30,884 bases of DNA from Pleurocapsa sp. MO_226.B13 (GCA_030064795.1 JASJEI010000051.1:1-30884), one strand, 5' to 3'; shown: positions 1-8,480, counted from the first letter of the stretch. The notes: generated from the sequence alone by a model not told the origin. A program made the numbers and translations.

Positions 1-196
1 CATGGGACATCCATTTGTAATACCAATAACGACCACCCTTTCTTCCTTTAGCTTGATAACGAACAATCCAACAACCAGACGGGGCAATTTCACCTTCAAG
101 TTTAATGTTTTCGAGATCTTGTTGAAGTTGTTCGAGAAGATGCTTAAGTTCATCTAGACGAGTGTCAAAATCCTTCTGTTGACGGGCATTGGCCAT
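1..196 (-). CDS. Small basic hypothetical protein, 3' end beyond window
   Basis: An open frame starts at an ATG at 196 and runs off the left edge, giving the first 65 residues. It opens with a charged, probably helical coiled-coil segment (residues ~5-35, rich in Leu, Glu, Gln and Lys). A short aromatic/basic stretch follows (GRKGGRYWYYKW, ~52-63), after a GCWIVRYQAKG strand. The layout of a helix followed by a Gly/Trp/Tyr/Arg strand is reminiscent of small cyanobacterial accessory proteins of the DUF6788 kind, which are common near mobile elements. I do not recognise a function. The IS4-like element at 224 lies just upstream of this start and may have separated the gene from its promoter. 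Confidence 0.5.
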   Translation of the reverse strand, partial: MANARQQKDFDTRLDELKHLLEQLQQDLENIKLEGEIAPSGCWIVRYQAKGRKGGRYWYYKWMSH

Positions 197-223
197 AGTT
201 AAGACCAGAAAAAATCCAGTTTA

Positions 224-1773
224 GTTGTGTAACAAAGTTCGCTAACCATATTCTCATTCTACTCCCTCACCTCGTAGCAATCAACTCGCGACTAAACTTC
301 AACCAGGTGAGCGTAATTGCCATCCTTCACATAAAGATTGCAACTCTAAAAAGCCACGCCATAACACCGTAATACCAATATTACTTTTCTTTCGATGACT
401 CAAGTAACCTCCCAAACGAGCTACAGCGAGCGATCGCCCAGGCTACAGTTAAATCCACTGCGGTGACTGGTTTTCGCGATTTGGCAACTAATACCTCAAT
501 TTGGACTTCATTTAAGACTGAAGATGCTGGTGCTTCGGGTAAGGTCCGATTCAGATAGGTCATTTTTAACAATTGTGCGGCAATTGGGGTTAAAAAACCG
601 AATAATACCTGCATACTATCTCCAGATAGACGATAGCTTTCCGCCTTACATCCTGACGCTTTGAATTTTATGATATTCTTCAATACGCCAACGGTAAGTG
701 TACCATCGTAAAATGGTTTGTGCTTGATGATGATTAGTAACGGGTTCTGTGGTTAAGAGCATCCATTCTACTGGTTCACAGCCTTCGGGTGGGTCAATTT
801 CTACAGCATAAACCCCATAAACTTCAAAATACTCTGGCTCTTGCATTCTCGCGGGACTACGAAGTTTAATGGGTGCATATCTAATTGCCAGAGTAGCGGT
901 TCGCTCTGTCCGTTTTTTGGTTTTGGCTAGTTCTACGGTTACTTCCATCTTGACTGGTTGGGATGGTAGCCATTCCTTTAAATAACTATTGTCCTCTGAT
1001 AATGCCCGATTATGTGCTGCTCTTACCACTACTCCTGTATTTGGGGTTTTACTGACTTCTTCAAAGACTTCGGCTATGTCTCCTTCTCTGTCAAATACAT
1101 GAATGATTTTGGGTCTTTTACTCTCTGATTTGTCTGCTTCTAAGAGTTTCTCGACCTCTTTGAGGGCTTCTATCCATTTATAAGATTCTTTAGACTCAAT
1201 AGGGCGTTTTCTTGCTCTGAAAAGTTTTTTCTTCTTCTGCTTCAAAGTTAAGCTCTTACTTTCTTCATGTTCTCGATGCCACAGTTTTTCTGTTAGTAAT
1301 CCTATTGGTTGTCCATTGTCGGCATCGAGAGCTAAGGTGCTATGTAGAATCAGTCCATTTCCACCATTGCCAATTGGTCCATATTCTTCTCTTTTTTCGA
1401 GGATTTTCTTGGAATCGAGATAGGTTGTATCCCCCACTGCTAGTGCGATTGGTAGTTCTGATAAACTTAACGCTGTTTTTTGATGGTATGGTTCTATCAC
1501 TCGGTTAAAACTGGTTTTTTGGTGAGCAAAGAACTCATAAGCTCTTTTTAGCTCACCATCTCCCTCAAATACTGATGATAATGGCTTTCCATATTTTACC
1601 GATAATTTTTCTTCTATTGATACTGCCCTGTGAGTTAAACGTTGATCTCCAAAGTGGCATTTTGCCGTTGTTAAATTTTGTCCTTGATTCATTCACCACC
1701 CAATCTTTACCTTCATTATTCTATGACGCATCTTTCCCTTTTGGACAAGGGTTAGCGGATGATGTTACACAAC
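224..1773 (-). mobile_element. IS4-family insertion sequence, degenerate, with ~24-bp terminal inverted repeats
   Basis: The end at 224-247 (GTTGTGTAACA, then CGCTAACC) is repeated in inverted orientation at 1750-1773 (GGTTAGCG, then TGTTACACAAC). About 20 of 24 positions match. The two ends bracket a single broken IS4-type transposase read on the minus strand. No matching target duplication is visible in the flanking bases. The element separates the small ORF at the left edge from the SIMPL-domain gene on the right, whose 5' end is damaged just beyond the IS end. Confidence 0.7.
381..1692 (-). pseudogene. IS4-family (Tn5-like) DDE transposase, frameshifted
   Basis: Two overlapping frames together encode one transposase. 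The 5' part (1692 to 646, 348 codons) has the first catalytic Asp in AVGDTTYLD, the second in VFDREGDIAEVF, and the start of the IS4 Y-R-E-K signature in YTYRWRIEEYHK. It then runs into a stop. The rest continues in another frame (about 683 to 381) with SGCKAESYRLSG and a hydrophobic C-terminal helix region. The frame change lies at about 660-675, exactly where the Lys of the YREK motif should be. A single-base indel is the simplest explanation, so the enzyme is probably inactive. Programmed frameshifting is not typical of IS4 elements and I see no convincing slippery-site arrangement. Confidence 0.85.
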
Positions 1774-1817
1774 CAATCTCCCTTCCAGAGATGCCGTGAA
1801 AAGTCAGGTCTATTTCC

Positions 1818-2510
1818 TTGGTCTTGAGTTCCTTTGTTTTCGCTGAGGCAATTCGGGATTTTAAACAAGCCAATGATGTTTTAGTCATAACTGGTTCTGC
1901 CAAAAGACCTATTGAGTCAGACTATATTATTTTACGTTTTTCTGTATCTAGCCAAGAGCCAACAGCTAAAGCTGCATACCAAAACCTGAAGCGTCAGACA
2001 GAGAGAGTAAGAGCTTATCTCCAAGAACAACAAGTACCTGATGATGCCATCACATGGAGTGGAATTCGCACCTATACTATCCCAGAGATTACTGTCAACG
2101 GGCGCGAAACTGGTCAAATCTTGGCTTATCGCCTCAGTCAATACTGGGAAATTCGCTCCTCAGAAGTAGAAAAATATGCCCAACTGCCTCTGGAAGCGAA
2201 TGAACTAATCAACGAAGGAATTAACCTGGTTTCTGAACCCCCTCAATATCTTTACACCAAACTCAGTCAACTGCGGGTGGAAATGATGGCGGAGGCTACC
2301 AAAGATGCAACCGCTCGGGCTAAGGCGATCGCTAATAGTACTGGCAATCAAGTAGGTGCGATCAGAAGTGCCAAAACAGGTGTATTTCAAATTACATCTC
2401 GCAACTCAACAGATGTAAGCGATTACGGTATTTATGATACTTCTTCCCTGGAAAAAGATATTACTGCCGTGGTGTCAGTTTCATTTGGCATGAAGCCAGC
2501 TTCAAGATAG
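1818..2510 (+). CDS. SIMPL-domain (DUF541) periplasmic protein, signal peptide damaged
   Basis: The product matches the SIMPL/DUF541 family: a strand near the N-terminus (DVLVITGSAKRPIESDYIILRF), the A..AYQNLK..TERVRAYL helix, an I..W.GI...TIPE segment, and a C-terminal TAVVSVSFGM strand. Family members are secreted or periplasmic proteins of poorly known role. The only start in this frame is TTG at 1818. That leaves a residual signal-peptide end (LVLSSFVFAEA) but no basic N-terminus. A GTG at 1796 in another frame would encode MKSQVYFLGL, a good signal-peptide beginning. A small indel near 1825-1830 therefore probably broke the leader. The IS end at 1773 lies directly upstream. The mature domain is intact, but export and translation are doubtful. 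Confidence 0.75.
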   Translation: MVLSSFVFAEAIRDFKQANDVLVITGSAKRPIESDYIILRFSVSSQEPTAKAAYQNLKRQTERVRAYLQEQQVPDDAITWSGIRTYTIPEITVNGRETGQILAYRLSQYWEIRSSEVEKYAQLPLEANELINEGINLVSEPPQYLYTKLSQLRVEMMAEATKDATARAKAIANSTGNQVGAIRSAKTGVFQITSRNSTDVSDYGIYDTSSLEKDITAVVSVSFGMKPASR

Positions 2511-2700
2511 TCAAAGAAACTAAATTTAGGGTTTTATAAAGTTCTTCTTGTAGTAATTCTCTGAGCAAATACTCTTTGTAATACTCCAGAAAGTGATTTT
2601 CATTTACTTTCAGAAAACAAAGGCAATGCTGTTAATGCAATTTAAATGCACAATAGCTTATTGCTGACCATGCAAAGAAATAATATGACGGAAATTTTAA

Positions 2701-3570
2701 TGTCCGAGTTGGCTTATCTCCGTATCGGAATCAGGGGAGCTTGCGCCTCCCATCTTTTACTTAGCTCAATCGAGTAAATTATTCTTTGGTCAATTCTTTT
2801 TTCGAGTCTATTTGGGTCAAGGACAGATACAGGTTGGGCATCTCTGGTTTCTCGTACATCTATTATTTTACGAGGTTTGTTATGTTTTCTGGCGTGGAAT
2901 TACTAAGCGAAATCCAGTGTTGAAGTCGAAGCAGCTAAAAATTCCAGTTCCTAAGCATAGTTTCATCCTAACCTACTTAATTGCCTTGGCAACTGTGACC
3001 TTTGTCGTCCGCATTCGATATCCAATCGATACTTGGAAAGGTTTACTGTGGATCATTCCCGCAGAAATCGCCCATTTGCCTCAGTATTTAAGCCTTTTCG
3101 TCATTGGAATCATTGCTTATCACCATGACTGGTTGCATAGAATGCCTAGACAACGAGGATTGATTTGGCTAGCGATTGGTTTAGGAGCAGCTTTACTATG
3201 TTATGGTTATGCTCTAAGAGGAAATCATTTATTTCCGACTCCGCTTATTGCCAATGGTGGTTGGAATTGGCGATCGCTCGTCTGGAGTACTTGGGAAGCT
3301 ACAATTTGTATTGGTTTGTGTGTGGGCTTGCTAGTCTTTTTTCGCGAGCAAGTAAATGGACAAGGAAAGTGGGGGCAAATATTATCTGCCAATGCTTACA
3401 CAGTCTACCTGATTCACATTTTGGTAATTATCCTGATACAGTTTTTATTCGCTCCTATTTCAATTTCTCCCTTACTTAAGTTTTTTCTAGTAACCTTAAT
3501 TGGTGTCCCATTGTGCTTCCTAATCAGTAATTACATCCGCAAATTACCTTTAATGAGAGTTGTGCTTTAA
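2701..3570 (+). pseudogene. Acyltransferase family 3, C-terminal two-thirds only
   Basis: The frame is open from 2701 after a TAA, with recognisable family sequence from about 2758 and no ATG before it. The segment GHLWFLVHLLFYEVCYVFW is the mid-protein motif of membrane acyltransferase-3 proteins (OafA/MdoC-like, acyl transfer to sugars or lipids). It is followed by about six hydrophobic helices, including the SANAYTVYLIHILVIILIQF segment near the C-terminus. Roughly the first 110-130 residues are missing, including the N-terminal helix with the catalytic His/Arg region. The TTG at 2812 is only the first possible start inside the remnant. I call this a 5'-truncated pseudogene. It sits among other fragments on the same strand. 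Confidence 0.75.
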
Positions 3571-3627
3571 GAATATATTCTATAAACTACCTTGGTAAAA
3601 TTTGTTGTTTCATAACAGATTGGATTT

Positions 3628-3738
3628 ATGGAAATTCCCTCTCCTTCCAATATCTTCTTTATAGAGAATGGGATAATTGATGTCGAGCAGTTGAATACCC
3701 TTTATCGAATCATTGGATGGGATTTAAAACTTTTCTGA
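3628..3738 (+). pseudogene. N-terminal stub of a GNAT-like acetyltransferase
   Basis: A 36-codon frame begins with ATG at 3628 and ends with TGA at 3736. It reads MEIPSPSNIFFIENGIID and ends with LNTLYRIIGWDLKLF. The pattern 'elneLYr.iGW' is the usual first helix of small GNAT N-acetyltransferases, which normally continue for about 100 more residues. Nothing downstream in any frame continues the domain. It is most likely a deletion remnant; a real micropeptide cannot be excluded. Confidence 0.5.
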
Positions 3739-3822
3739 GAGAGTTGGCTCAGTTTTTTCTGAATTGATTGGAACTCTTTGCTTATCTTCTTCTCTAGAGA
3801 AGCCAAATCTGATTCAGTACTC

Positions 3823-5436
3823 CTAAGTCGGATCGATAATACCTTCCCCAATCATGCGTATGGCAGTCAAACTGGGAACGAAAAAGTAATCTCCCCCCCT
3901 GGTTTCCACAAAGCGAGTTAGATTGGAGCAGAAAAATGGGGGACGACCGTTGTTACCGTTAGCGTCGGCTTTTTCTCCTTCGATGACCATGCGTCCAGTA
4001 CCCTTTCCTTCTGGTGTTTGACCGTGATTGCCCAGTAAAGGGTCTTTATCATTGGCTAATTTGAAATCATTGCCATAATTAATCCACTGTTGTTGGATAA
4101 ATTCAAATTGACGTTCGATACTGGCGCACAAACACATAAAAATCACCCCATGATTGCCATCATCTTGACTGGGATCGGTAACTTTTTTGCCGTAGGGTAA
4201 GCCTCGGCGTAGGATGCGACGACGATTGACTAAAGCCCCAGGTGTTTCATATGCTTGTTTGCCAAATTCTAATGCTCCTCTGGGATTGACTCGGCGAGTA
4301 TGTGCGCCCACGGGACAGCGCGAACCTGTTAGATCGTGGTTGAAGTTGTAGCCAACTAGTTGTTGGCGTAGATGTTCGTATTCTTGCTTTAACGCCAGGG
4401 TCGATTGGCTCTCTGGGTCTTCTTGATAGGCTTGATAGTATCTATCCCTGGTGATTTTGAGATTAACGATAAATTCATTCGCTTCTGCTTGAGTGGGGAA
4501 CAGAGTTAGGGGCGCACCATTTTTCCAGCGACCGACAAATTTGGCAGATAGGGCATCTTTACCGCCAGGAAAATCTTCTCCGACCCGTTCCGTGTATTGG
4601 TTGAAAGCAGCTACATTTTGATGCAGTTTACGGTAAACCATAAAAGTACCGTTATAGGATAAAAGTCTGGGAATAGGTGCGATGGGATATTCTTGAGATT
4701 CATCGCGATAGCCGAGAATAAATTCTCCCGTTTCCAGTGGTTCCCAACCCTCTTTGGTGTCTGGTGACGAACGAGTCGGTTTCCCACCCCCGATTACTTT
4801 AATGGGATTGCTGCCACTGCCCTTAAAATAAGCTTCGCTAATGCCATCTTTGTAACCGAAGTGTTCGGTTCTACCTTCTAAAACTGCTGCTTCTTGATAT
4901 TCAGGGTTGCCTCCCCGATGACCGCTTAGTTGCGTTACGCCCCCTTTTACTTCGGGGTGTTCGAGAATTTGGCAAACTTCTTGGTAGCGTTGCTCTAAAG
5001 CAGTCGATGTCTGTCCGTCGATCGATACCCAAATATCTACGGTTAAGTCACTATTCCAGATGGAGTCCCAATGTTCGGAGGAACTAACACCATCATCGCC
5101 CAAAATTTCCCAGCGGTCTTTCATCCCCATGGAAAACTCCGCAGGAAAACTCTGTAGTGATTTGCGGGGTAAACCGAGATGTTTTAACCCGTTATAGGTA
5201 AAAGCAATATTGGTAGCTGCATCGGGGATATTATCTCGGTCTACAGGCTTAGAAAAATCGCTCGTTTCCCAGGGCGCACTGCTGGTAATGTATTGTCTTA
5301 TTGCCCGTACAAAAGCCCGACCTTTATCTTCATCGCTTACGTGATAGAAAATATAACGCGCCTGACCAAACTGAAACCGTCCGTAGGCTTTGACTATATT
5401 GCCTTGAATATCCTGTAAATCTAAATGCTCTGGCAT
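3823..5436 (-). CDS. DyP-type heme peroxidase (long form)
   Basis: This is a dye-decolorizing-type heme peroxidase, which uses H2O2 to oxidise bulky substrates. The family motif GXXDG is present as GYKDG (residues 194-198; the Asp acts in peroxide cleavage). The proximal heme ligand is probably His379 in PVGAHTRR, and the distal Arg lies in LVNRRRILRRG (~402-412). At 537 residues it belongs with the longer bacterial/fungal-type DyPs. The frame is open further upstream to a GTG (~5463), but the ATG at 5436 is preferred because a strong GAGGAG lies about 6 bases before it. There is no Sec or Tat signal peptide, so it is probably cytoplasmic or carried by a partner. It is last in the minus-strand cluster, 58 bp after the two unknown paralogues, which suggests co-transcription. 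No encapsulin gene or obvious encapsulin-targeting tail is visible. Confidence 0.93.
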   Translation of the reverse strand: MPEHLDLQDIQGNIVKAYGRFQFGQARYIFYHVSDEDKGRAFVRAIRQYITSSAPWETSDFSKPVDRDNIPDAATNIAFTYNGLKHLGLPRKSLQSFPAEFSMGMKDRWEILGDDGVSSSEHWDSIWNSDLTVDIWVSIDGQTSTALEQRYQEVCQILEHPEVKGGVTQLSGHRGGNPEYQEAAVLEGRTEHFGYKDGISEAYFKGSGSNPIKVIGGGKPTRSSPDTKEGWEPLETGEFILGYRDESQEYPIAPIPRLLSYNGTFMVYRKLHQNVAAFNQYTERVGEDFPGGKDALSAKFVGRWKNGAPLTLFPTQAEANEFIVNLKITRDRYYQAYQEDPESQSTLALKQEYEHLRQQLVGYNFNHDLTGSRCPVGAHTRRVNPRGALEFGKQAYETPGALVNRRRILRRGLPYGKKVTDPSQDDGNHGVIFMCLCASIERQFEFIQQQWINYGNDFKLANDKDPLLGNHGQTPEGKGTGRMVIEGEKADANGNNGRPPFFCSNLTRFVETRGGDYFFVPSLTAIRMIGEGIIDPT

Positions 5437-5494
5437 GGCTGACTCCTCGCTCGGCGATCGCACACTATTGGTTATTGATTTAAAATATTTGGTC

Positions 5495-6157
5495 TTAAAG
5501 ATTTTTCATGGCATCTTCTAAGCCTGCTGGTTCTTCTTCATAACCAGGATGCCAGGTAGGTTCTGCCAATTCTGGTTGGGTATATTGCAAGAATGCTTTG
5601 AATGCCTGCTGCAACTCGGCTGCACTTTTGGGACTGTTAATTAAATCCTGATGGGAAAAAATAAAGTGAGCAAAAGCCTGCTTGAGGTATAGGGCTTTTA
5701 GCTGTTCTGCCAGAGGATCGTCGGTAGAGCCATTGAAAAACAGGGCATTATCTACCTGACAGCGTTTTATATAGTCGATAAAATCCTCAGCATTGTTGAC
5801 GCGATCGCAGGCGACGCAGTGTTGCAATAATTCTTTGAGTTCGGTTTGGGCGTTATCCCACATTCCCCGAAGATAAGGCTCTAATTCCCCGTAGAAATTA
5901 CTCGAAAATACTAAATACTTAGACTTTAAATGTTCCTCTCTAGCGGGACTTCCCTGATAAAAGACATCATTTAAAACGTAAAATCGGCAAAGATAAGTAT
6001 TGGGTACTTTTGCCATCGGGCTATGTTCGTTTTTGTCTAAACTCCAGGTTTGCAACAATCTTCGCACCTTGCTAGCGTAGGATTCCCCCGCTTCGCTGCC
6101 GTTTTTAATTGGAATCAGTGTCGTCAGTCCGTAAGCATTACCGCTCTGATTTGCCAT
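5495..6157 (-). CDS. Conserved unknown protein A, DyP-associated; related to the next gene
   Basis: A soluble 220-residue protein of no recognised enzymatic family. It starts with SGNAYGLTTLIPIK. It has a strand-like VPNTYLCRFYVLNDVFYQG (~51-69), then YLVFSSNFYGELEPYLRGMW (~81-100), and a helical, hydrophobic C-terminal half. The neighbour upstream has the same order of elements at nearly the same positions (GKAYAMNVVTPIK; LSLIHYARWAIV; FFFSNFNGSWEQYIDSF), so the two are diverged paralogues. The strand-helix pattern '(A)RF.VL...LLF.SNF.G....Y' resembles a ferredoxin-like alpha/beta-barrel half, the fold DyP itself uses. That comparison is inference. The gene follows its paralogue with a 2-bp gap and precedes the DyP gene, so the three probably form one transcription unit. 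No metal- or heme-binding motif is evident. Confidence 0.85.
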   Translation of the reverse strand: MANQSGNAYGLTTLIPIKNGSEAGESYASKVRRLLQTWSLDKNEHSPMAKVPNTYLCRFYVLNDVFYQGSPAREEHLKSKYLVFSSNFYGELEPYLRGMWDNAQTELKELLQHCVACDRVNNAEDFIDYIKRCQVDNALFFNGSTDDPLAEQLKALYLKQAFAHFIFSHQDLINSPKSAAELQQAFKAFLQYTQPELAEPTWHPGYEEEPAGLEDAMKNL

Positions 6158-6159
6158 AG

Positions 6160-6822
6160 TCAGTTACCTCTATCTCGTTCGGTTCTTTTTCTTTCCCTTC
6201 TGGCGATCGCTTCCGCCGATAAACTGACGATCGGCGTGGGTTCCATCAAGCTCAGGTCGTGCTGCAAATCCGTTAGCATGGCACTAAATTTTTGCCGAAA
6301 AGTTTCGGGATTGTCATCCTTCATGTTTTGGCTGAATTCGATTAAAGAAGCTTTGACCTTTTTAGCCGACTTGACATCGTTAGCCGAAGCCATGGGGTAA
6401 GCATTATAGTAATGATTCGTCCAGATCTGGTTGTAGTTAATGTAGTCGTGAAACGGTTGCAAAGGCACGGAACGAGGATATTTGACGTTTTTGAACCAAA
6501 ATGAATCAAGTCCCTTAGGAATCGCCATGTGAAACGAATCGATATACTGTTCCCAACTGCCGTTAAAATTACTAAAAAAGAATTCGTAAGTATATTTAAT
6601 AGTTTCTTTAGGCTGACTTTTATCTAAGCGAGGAAATTGCGAGGGACTGACAATTGCCCACCTAGCATAGTGAATCAATGAAAGGGTATTTAAACCATCA
6701 AATCGATTGCGATTCCGAGATGTCCTCGCACTCCGAAAAATAAGTCGATTGATCCATGCCGTAGTTCGTTTAATCGGTGTAACCACATTCATGGCGTAAG
6801 CCTTTCCTGCAATATTAGACAT
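6160..6822 (-). CDS. Conserved unknown protein B, DyP-associated
   Basis: A 220-residue protein of unknown function. The most conserved-looking parts are LSLIHYARWAIV (~47-58), FFFSNFNGSWEQYIDSFH (~81-98), PLQPFHDYINYNQ (~120-132) and NHYYNAYPMASANDV (~136-150). It ends in an Arg/Lys-rich tail. I believe the SNFNGSWEQYID-type motif occurs in a widespread uncharacterised bacterial family; this is from memory and was not checked. The 220-residue length, the N-terminal AY...PIK motif and the SNF.G motif are shared with the downstream gene, which points to tandem duplication and specialisation. The start is the ATG at 6822. About 400 bp of non-coding DNA separates it from the P450, so the B-A-DyP trio probably has its own promoter. 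Confidence 0.85.
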   Translation of the reverse strand: MSNIAGKAYAMNVVTPIKRTTAWINRLIFRSARTSRNRNRFDGLNTLSLIHYARWAIVSPSQFPRLDKSQPKETIKYTYEFFFSNFNGSWEQYIDSFHMAIPKGLDSFWFKNVKYPRSVPLQPFHDYINYNQIWTNHYYNAYPMASANDVKSAKKVKASLIEFSQNMKDDNPETFRQKFSAMLTDLQHDLSLMEPTPIVSLSAEAIARRERKRTERDRGN

Positions 6823-7140
6823 TTGAAACCTCTCGTTATTTAATAATTTAAAGATTAATTAGTGCAAGACATTAATAAAATGGGAAAAATAGGGGAGCAA
6901 ATACGAACCAATAATTATTAACTAACTCCAAACTCTGAGAGACTGTTTGTTAAATAACAATAAAGAAAAAAGTCGATTGTACCGTTAATGGTTTCTCAAA
7001 CAAATCGTTTACGTTAGTATTATGCGGTTAGCCAAAAATAAATATAAGGGGGAAAATTCAGGTATTTTTTCAGGTATTTTGAATATTTATTGTGGCAATA
7101 AGCTTAATGTTTTCTTTGCAAACAGTCTCTGAACTCTGAG
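6823..7140. other. AT-rich intergenic region, likely promoter of the B-A-DyP unit
   Basis: No open frame is supported here. The stretch is strongly AT-rich with several A/T runs and lies directly upstream of gene B on the minus strand. I infer that it carries the promoter for the three downstream genes. No single -35/-10 pair stands out enough to mark. Confidence 0.4.
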
Positions 7141-7223
7141 GCAGTGCCTTGGACGGGTTACCCGACTTGAAGTAATTGCCGTTCGCAAAGCGTGTCCGAA
7201 GAACATATCTGTAGGGCGAACTC
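7141..7223. repeat. Compact interspersed-repeat-like segment abutting the P450 stop codon
   Basis: This segment is markedly richer in G+C than the DNA to its left. It contains the short palindrome CGGGTTACCCG (7154-7164) and the string GTTCGCAAAGCGTGTCCGAA, which looks like the small dispersed repeats of repeat-rich cyanobacteria. It begins immediately after the P450 stop codon. It may act as a 3' end structure. Its repeated nature cannot be shown from one window. Confidence 0.4.
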
Positions 7224-8426
7224 CTAATTCCCAATCTTGACCCGCAAATGACTGGGAAAAGGACCGCGAAACTGCATCTTGCCCTCCTCTCCTGGCGCAC
7301 GAATTAACTTGTCAACTTTTAAAACAGCTTTTAAAATCATCGGTATTTGAATCATATTGATGTAATAGCCAAAGCAAGTATGCATTCCATAACCGAAATG
7401 TAGATAGTGGTAGTCTGGTCGGTCTAAACGAAAACTTTTAGGATTGTTAATCTGACGAGCATCCATCATCGCCGACTGAGTTAGTGCTAATACCGGAGTA
7501 CCTTTGGTTATCTTCTTAGCTCGCCAAGTACCTCTAGCTAGAGTATAGTCTTCCAAAGTAATGCGGGTAATACCTGGAGAAAAGACTTCAAACCGCAAAC
7601 ACTCCAGCATAACTTTGCGCAGTTTTTCATCATCATCGGCGCGGGCAGCAGTTTGAGCCAACTCCAGCAGTTCGGGGCGGTCTAAGAGGTAATTTAAAAC
7701 CAAGGCAGTACATTTGGAAGTAGTCGGTATCGCACCGACAATAATGCCTAAAAGATTATTGCGGATGTCTTCATCGCTCATCCCAGGAGTGTTACTTGCC
7801 TGTAAAGCCAGACATCGACCCAGTACGTCATCTTTTTGTTCTCCCGATGCCTTGCGAGTTTGAATTAACTCATCGAGATGGGTTCGCATCTTGGCAGCAT
7901 AGCTAACTGCTGTTTCGTCCACCTCGGCAGGATTGTCGGGAAAAAAGAGATACTGGAACATGTAAGTATTCCATTCTGCCAGTTCTGCCATCGTCGGTCC
8001 TGGCACTCCCATATATTCAGCAGAGAAATGACAGGGTACTGGTTCGCTCAGTTCCTTGACTACATCGAACGTTCCATTACCAGCAGCATCGACCAAAGAG
8101 CGGGCGTAGTCTTCCACTAGAGATTTAATTCGCTGGAGGTCGGTGCGAGGCACGACAATACGCATATTTGATACATCACGGGTGTAAATTTCCGTGTTGT
8201 TCATCCCCAGAAAAAAATTACTACCATCGGTAATAACCCCCATTTTCTCGGCATAAGTCACACCGAAAACATTAGGATGCGATAGCACCTCTTGTACATC
8301 GGAAAATCTAGTTACCAATGCGGTGCCATTAGAGATCGAGATCGGCTTGAAATTTCGTAGCAGGGCAAAGGTAAAATCGGTATTAGCTAACGCCCAACTT
8401 TTGAGGCGGTTTACCAGCAACAACAT
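7224..8426 (-). CDS. Cytochrome P450, atypical I-helix lacking the acid of the acid-alcohol pair
   Basis: A 400-residue soluble heme-thiolate protein. The heme-binding loop is FGYGMHTCFG with Cys351 as ligand. The K-helix ExxR is E275-C-L-R278. The I-helix, normally (A/G)Gx(D/E)T, reads GAIPTT (231-236): Pro replaces the acid, while Thr is kept. In known P450s that use hydroperoxides or peroxide rather than O2 plus reductase, this acid is often absent, so a peroxygenase or hydroperoxide-rearranging role is plausible. Its peroxidase neighbour fits that idea; this is inference. There is no membrane anchor, and no ferredoxin or reductase gene is nearby. The start is the ATG at 8426. The DUF1350 gene ends 54 bp upstream on the same strand, so the two are probably co-transcribed. 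Confidence 0.93.
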   Translation of the reverse strand: MLLLVNRLKSWALANTDFTFALLRNFKPISISNGTALVTRFSDVQEVLSHPNVFGVTYAEKMGVITDGSNFFLGMNNTEIYTRDVSNMRIVVPRTDLQRIKSLVEDYARSLVDAAGNGTFDVVKELSEPVPCHFSAEYMGVPGPTMAELAEWNTYMFQYLFFPDNPAEVDETAVSYAAKMRTHLDELIQTRKASGEQKDDVLGRCLALQASNTPGMSDEDIRNNLLGIIVGAIPTTSKCTALVLNYLLDRPELLELAQTAARADDDEKLRKVMLECLRFEVFSPGITRITLEDYTLARGTWRAKKITKGTPVLALTQSAMMDARQINNPKSFRLDRPDYHYLHFGYGMHTCFGYYINMIQIPMILKAVLKVDKLIRAPGEEGKMQFRGPFPSHLRVKIGN

Positions 8427-8480
8427 TCTTTAATACTCCTATTTTTAGTTTTTTAAGCTAATGGTTCGGGTTCATAATTT

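Noticed and set aside
266..311. CTCACCT / AGGTGAG inverted repeat as a terminator
   Set aside because: A 7-bp stem with a 32-base loop and no T run; it lies inside the IS4 element and could be chance.
1305..1799. Two plus-strand frames across the IS4 region
   Set aside because: They lie antisense to the transposase and the right IS end and have no family resemblance.
3823..5436. DyP as encapsulin cargo
   Set aside because: No encapsulin gene is in the window and the C-terminus (GEGIIDPT) does not look like a cargo-loading extension.
7070..7300. A 76-codon minus-strand frame after the P450
   Set aside because: It overlaps the P450 3' end in another frame and runs through the repeat-like block; the product has no coherent pattern.
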